Assembly: GCA_963771435.1 (NCBI GenBank)
Contig: CAVYTF010000009.1
Location: 372,001-436,000, forward strand
Direction: 5' to 3'
Source of the DNA: CAVYTF01 sp963771435
Lineage (GTDB): Bacteria; Bacteroidota; Bacteroidia; Chitinophagales; Chitinophagaceae
Length of the DNA stretch: 64,000 bases
Of this stretch, positions 61,976 to 64,000 are shown one piece after another. The number at the start of each line of letters is the position of its first letter. Position 1 is the first letter of the stretch. The notes beneath the pieces were generated by a model. That model saw nothing but the letters and a program-made list of their open reading frames with translations, ran no database searches and was not told the DNA's origin. The position numbers were made by a program, and so were the translations under genes.

Positions 61976-63135
61976 ATCACCGGGTGCCTCTCAAAAGGGT
62001 TTTTACTTTCGTTAAATATATAGCGGTAAGTAACCATATGCCTGCTTTGTGCCGCGCCGATAGCTTTATAAATATTTATCATCTTAGGGTTCCAGTCCCC
62101 TGCCCAACCCATTTCATAAATATCATACAGCCGCTTCCCCTGTATCACTAACGAACCCTCATAGATCATATAACTATCTATCCCTAGGGCCTGGAACTTT
62201 GGCACCACTCCAAACGCCACCCCGGTAAAAGACCTGTTAGCCCCCATTTTCTTCATCCATAGCAGCCTCAGCTTTTCCAGCAAGCCAAACCTGCCGTTAA
62301 AATGCTTAAAATACTGGTTCAGGTCAGGGATGTTGATCCACATTGCTATCGGTTCATCCTTATAATATGCAAACCAGATGATGCGTTCATCCATGATCAG
62401 CTTCATCTGGTTGAACAACTTCACCACCTGCTCCTTTGTTATCTCTTTTGCCTCCCCGTGCTGCGCCCATGCGGCATTATATACCATAGCAAACTCCTCC
62501 GCATGTTTCTCCAGGTTCTTCAGGCTCACATGCCTTGCACTATAGTCTTTCTTAGCACTGAACTTTGTATGCCGGTCTATAAACCTTTGTGGCAACGGCG
62601 ACTGCACGTCTATCGCATAATAGTACTGGTTGTAATAGTTCCTAAACCCATACTGCTCAAACAACTTCTCATAATACGACGGGTTAAACGCCATACCATA
62701 CATTGGCTCCTTATCAAAACCCTCCACCATCAGGCCCCACCATTTGTCGCGGTCGCCAAAGTTCACTGGCCCGTCCATCGCCTCGGTCCCCTTGCTTTGC
62801 AGCCATTCTTTAGCCGCATCAAATAACGTATTGGCAGCCTCCTGGTCATCCACACAATCAAAAAAGCCAACACAGCCCGTCAAGAACTCGGTACCCTTGT
62901 TTTTATATTTAGGATAAATGAACGCCGCGATCCGCCCCACTGTTTTCCCATCCTCCTTAAGCAACCATCTTTTGGCCTCGCCGCCTTTAAAGTATTTATT
63001 CTTTGCAGCATCAAACACATCCCTCACCTCGTTATCCAGCGGGCGGATATAACAGGGGTTGCCGCTGTTCATCTGCGCATTCAAACCAATGAACTCCCTT
63101 TCCGTTTCCCTGTCGTTCACTTCAACTAACTTCAT
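61963..63135 (-). CDS. Acetyltransferase-like protein of unknown substrate
   Basis: The product is 390 aa. The N-terminal part has a GNAT-like beta sheet (RWLLKEDGKTVGRIAAFIYP, LTGCVGFFDCVDDQEAANTL, FDAAKEWLQSKG), and a second GNAT-like half follows (AYYKDEPIAMWINIPDL, GVAFGVVPKFQALGIDSYMI). This tandem GNAT architecture occurs in uncharacterised Bacteroidota and proteobacterial proteins. The acyl-CoA loop is not canonical. It lies upstream of dnaX in the same direction, separated by repeat DNA. The start is ATG 63135. Confidence 0.7.
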   Translation of the reverse strand: MKLVEVNDRETEREFIGLNAQMNSGNPCYIRPLDNEVRDVFDAAKNKYFKGGEAKRWLLKEDGKTVGRIAAFIYPKYKNKGTEFLTGCVGFFDCVDDQEAANTLFDAAKEWLQSKGTEAMDGPVNFGDRDKWWGLMVEGFDKEPMYGMAFNPSYYEKLFEQYGFRNYYNQYYYAIDVQSPLPQRFIDRHTKFSAKKDYSARHVSLKNLEKHAEEFAMVYNAAWAQHGEAKEITKEQVVKLFNQMKLIMDERIIWFAYYKDEPIAMWINIPDLNQYFKHFNGRFGLLEKLRLLWMKKMGANRSFTGVAFGVVPKFQALGIDSYMIYEGSLVIQGKRLYDIYEMGWAGDWNPKMINIYKAIGAAQSRHMVTYRYIFNESKNPFERHPVMEYK

Positions 63136-63244
63136 AAGGCCGTTTTAGGCAAATATAATAATTGGGTTCATCATAAAGCCATATCCTTTAGCCTTCCTTT
63201 TATAAGTACAGCCATTTTGTCATATACCTCTTTCATACTGATCT

Positions 63245-63277
63245 CTTACTCATCCCCTACTTATCCCTTACTCATCC
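63245..63277 (+). repeat. 11-bp tandem array (3 units)
   Basis: Three units read CTTACTCATCC, CCTACTTATCC and CTTACTCATCC. They are in the gap 63136-63440, followed by GGCCTATTAAAGGCTATGG. The head-plus-tail layout recalls family 2 in the opposite orientation, but similarity of the head is weak. Confidence 0.6.
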
Positions 63278-63440
63278 TTCGTTAATGGCCTATTAAAGGC
63301 TATGGAAGGGTTTTATCATTTTCTGCCAGATCGCCAGTATGGCAAATATTGCAGCAGGCAATAGCTTAAGTGATATTATCTTTATCTTTTAAATTGAATT
63401 CAGAGATCTGGAGGCATAAAAATAATAAAATTATTCCGTG

Positions 63441-63902
63441 ATGAATGAACTTTATGAAATAGAAAAAGACGGCTTTTTGATCAGCACAGACAGATCCAAA
63501 TTGGATATTCACCTCATCCACCACTATCTTTCTACAGGATCTTATTGGGCAGAAAACATTCCTTTTGAAGTGGTAAAAAGGTCTGTTGAGAACTCTGTTT
63601 GTTTTGGCATTTATTTACTGGATGAACAGATCGGCTTTGCCAGGGTCGTCACTGACAAGGCAACTTTTGCTTATCTCGGCGATGTATTTGTTCTGCCAGC
63701 CTACCGGGGCAGGGGCTTATCAAAATGGCTCCTGCAAACCATTCATGCACATCCTCAACTGCAAAATTTAAGAAGATGGTGGCTCGGTACAAAAGATGCG
63801 CACAGCCTTTACGAACAATTCGGCTGGACAAGGATCGCGGAAGATGTCTCAAAACGGTTCATGCAAAAACATTATCCTGATATCTATAAAAAGAAGGAGT
63901 GA
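63441..63902 (+). CDS. GNAT-family N-acetyltransferase
   Basis: The product is 153 aa from ATG 63441; GTG 63438 directly before it is also possible. The GNAT core is IYLLDEQIGFARVVTDKATF, AYLGDVFVLPAYRGRGLSKW and LLQTIHAHP, with the acetyl-CoA loop RGRGLS. The end LYEQFGWTRI is the usual C-terminal strand. The substrate is unknown. It is convergent with a gene entering from the right edge. Confidence 0.87.
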   Translation: MNELYEIEKDGFLISTDRSKLDIHLIHHYLSTGSYWAENIPFEVVKRSVENSVCFGIYLLDEQIGFARVVTDKATFAYLGDVFVLPAYRGRGLSKWLLQTIHAHPQLQNLRRWWLGTKDAHSLYEQFGWTRIAEDVSKRFMQKHYPDIYKKKE

Positions 63903-63911
63903 AATATATAC

Positions 63912-64000
63912 CTACCCAATAAACTCCGCTATCAACGAATGAAAATGATGCGTGCCCTGCTCATGTTTGGGCGAGTACCTGCCTTGCGTGTAAAACCTTG
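63912..64000 (-). CDS. Partial gene, C-terminal end only
   Basis: The minus strand is open from the right edge to TAG 63912-63914. The last residues are RFYTQGRYSPKHEQGTHHFH then SLIAEFIG. The sequence looks protein-like and the gene end is 9 bases from the convergent GNAT stop. The family was not recognised. Confidence 0.45.
   Translation of the reverse strand, partial: RFYTQGRYSPKHEQGTHHFHSLIAEFIG

Overview
The window is chromosomal DNA from a member of the Bacteroidota, most like the Chitinophagia (inference). The signs are a type IX secretion C-terminal sorting domain on a secreted peptidase, exact or near TAnnTTTG promoter boxes just upstream of several start codons, scarce Shine-Dalgarno sites, LpxH and PlsY envelope enzymes, a DUF4834-like membrane protein, and N-terminal PDLHHK membrane proteins of a type familiar from this phylum. 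No rRNA, prophage, plasmid or CRISPR array is present. There is one tRNA (Pro, anticodon TGG).

Layout. 1-5.7 kb: a truncated hydrolase-like tail, a secreted esterase, a saccharopine/alanine-dehydrogenase-like enzyme, tRNA-Pro with its terminator, and a frameshifted M1 aminopeptidase. 6.1-8.0 kb: a small DNA-modification island (Vsr endonuclease, frameshifted cytosine methyltransferase). 8.1-14.6 kb: radical SAM/SPASM protein, DinB-like protein, GHL10 glycosidase-like protein and small secreted proteins. 14.7-25.7 kb: 2-oxoacid:ferredoxin oxidoreductase alpha, NodB deacetylase, Bax-inhibitor-like protein, PrmA, PlsY, an epimerase, 3-hydroxyacyl-CoA dehydrogenase, MerR regulator, thioredoxin-like lipoprotein, MscS channel and LpxH. 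25.7-33.2 kb: MBOAT plus SGNH acylation pair, the rsfS-ftsH-lutC operon, BirA and Bcp. 33.6-42.1 kb: hydrolases, AcpH, an MBL protein, and a caspase divergent from a frameshifted TPR membrane protein. 42.3-45.0 kb: tandem 297/298-bp duplications of the 5' end of a membrane-protein gene, with an IS200-type (RAYT) transposase between the two pairs. 45.2-50.3 kb: the translation/transcription operon rimP-nusA-infB. 50.7-53.1 kb: a MarR-pirin-YceI-FMN reductase stress operon. 53.1-55.0 kb: a purF-like gene broken by about ten frameshifts. 55.0-64.0 kb: a 21-bp tandem array, SixA, a MurG-like glycosyltransferase, small lipoproteins, an aminotransferase, accD, dnaX and two acetyltransferase-like genes.

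The most unusual feature is the intergenic DNA. It carries tandem arrays with 11-bp or 21-bp periods and unrelated sequences. It also carries dispersed copies of at least two longer repeats in opposite orientations. Related simple repeats reach into genes: the end of acpH, the signal peptide of the GHL10 protein and, in frame, the tau linker of dnaX. Four loci carry frameshifts. Two fall in homopolymers (possible sequencing error), one does not, and purF has many.

Most genes are single units or short operons on alternating strands, with convergent pairs often overlapping by a few bases. Gene-free stretches over 300 bp are described as features or regions; 9712-10057 holds nothing recognisable.
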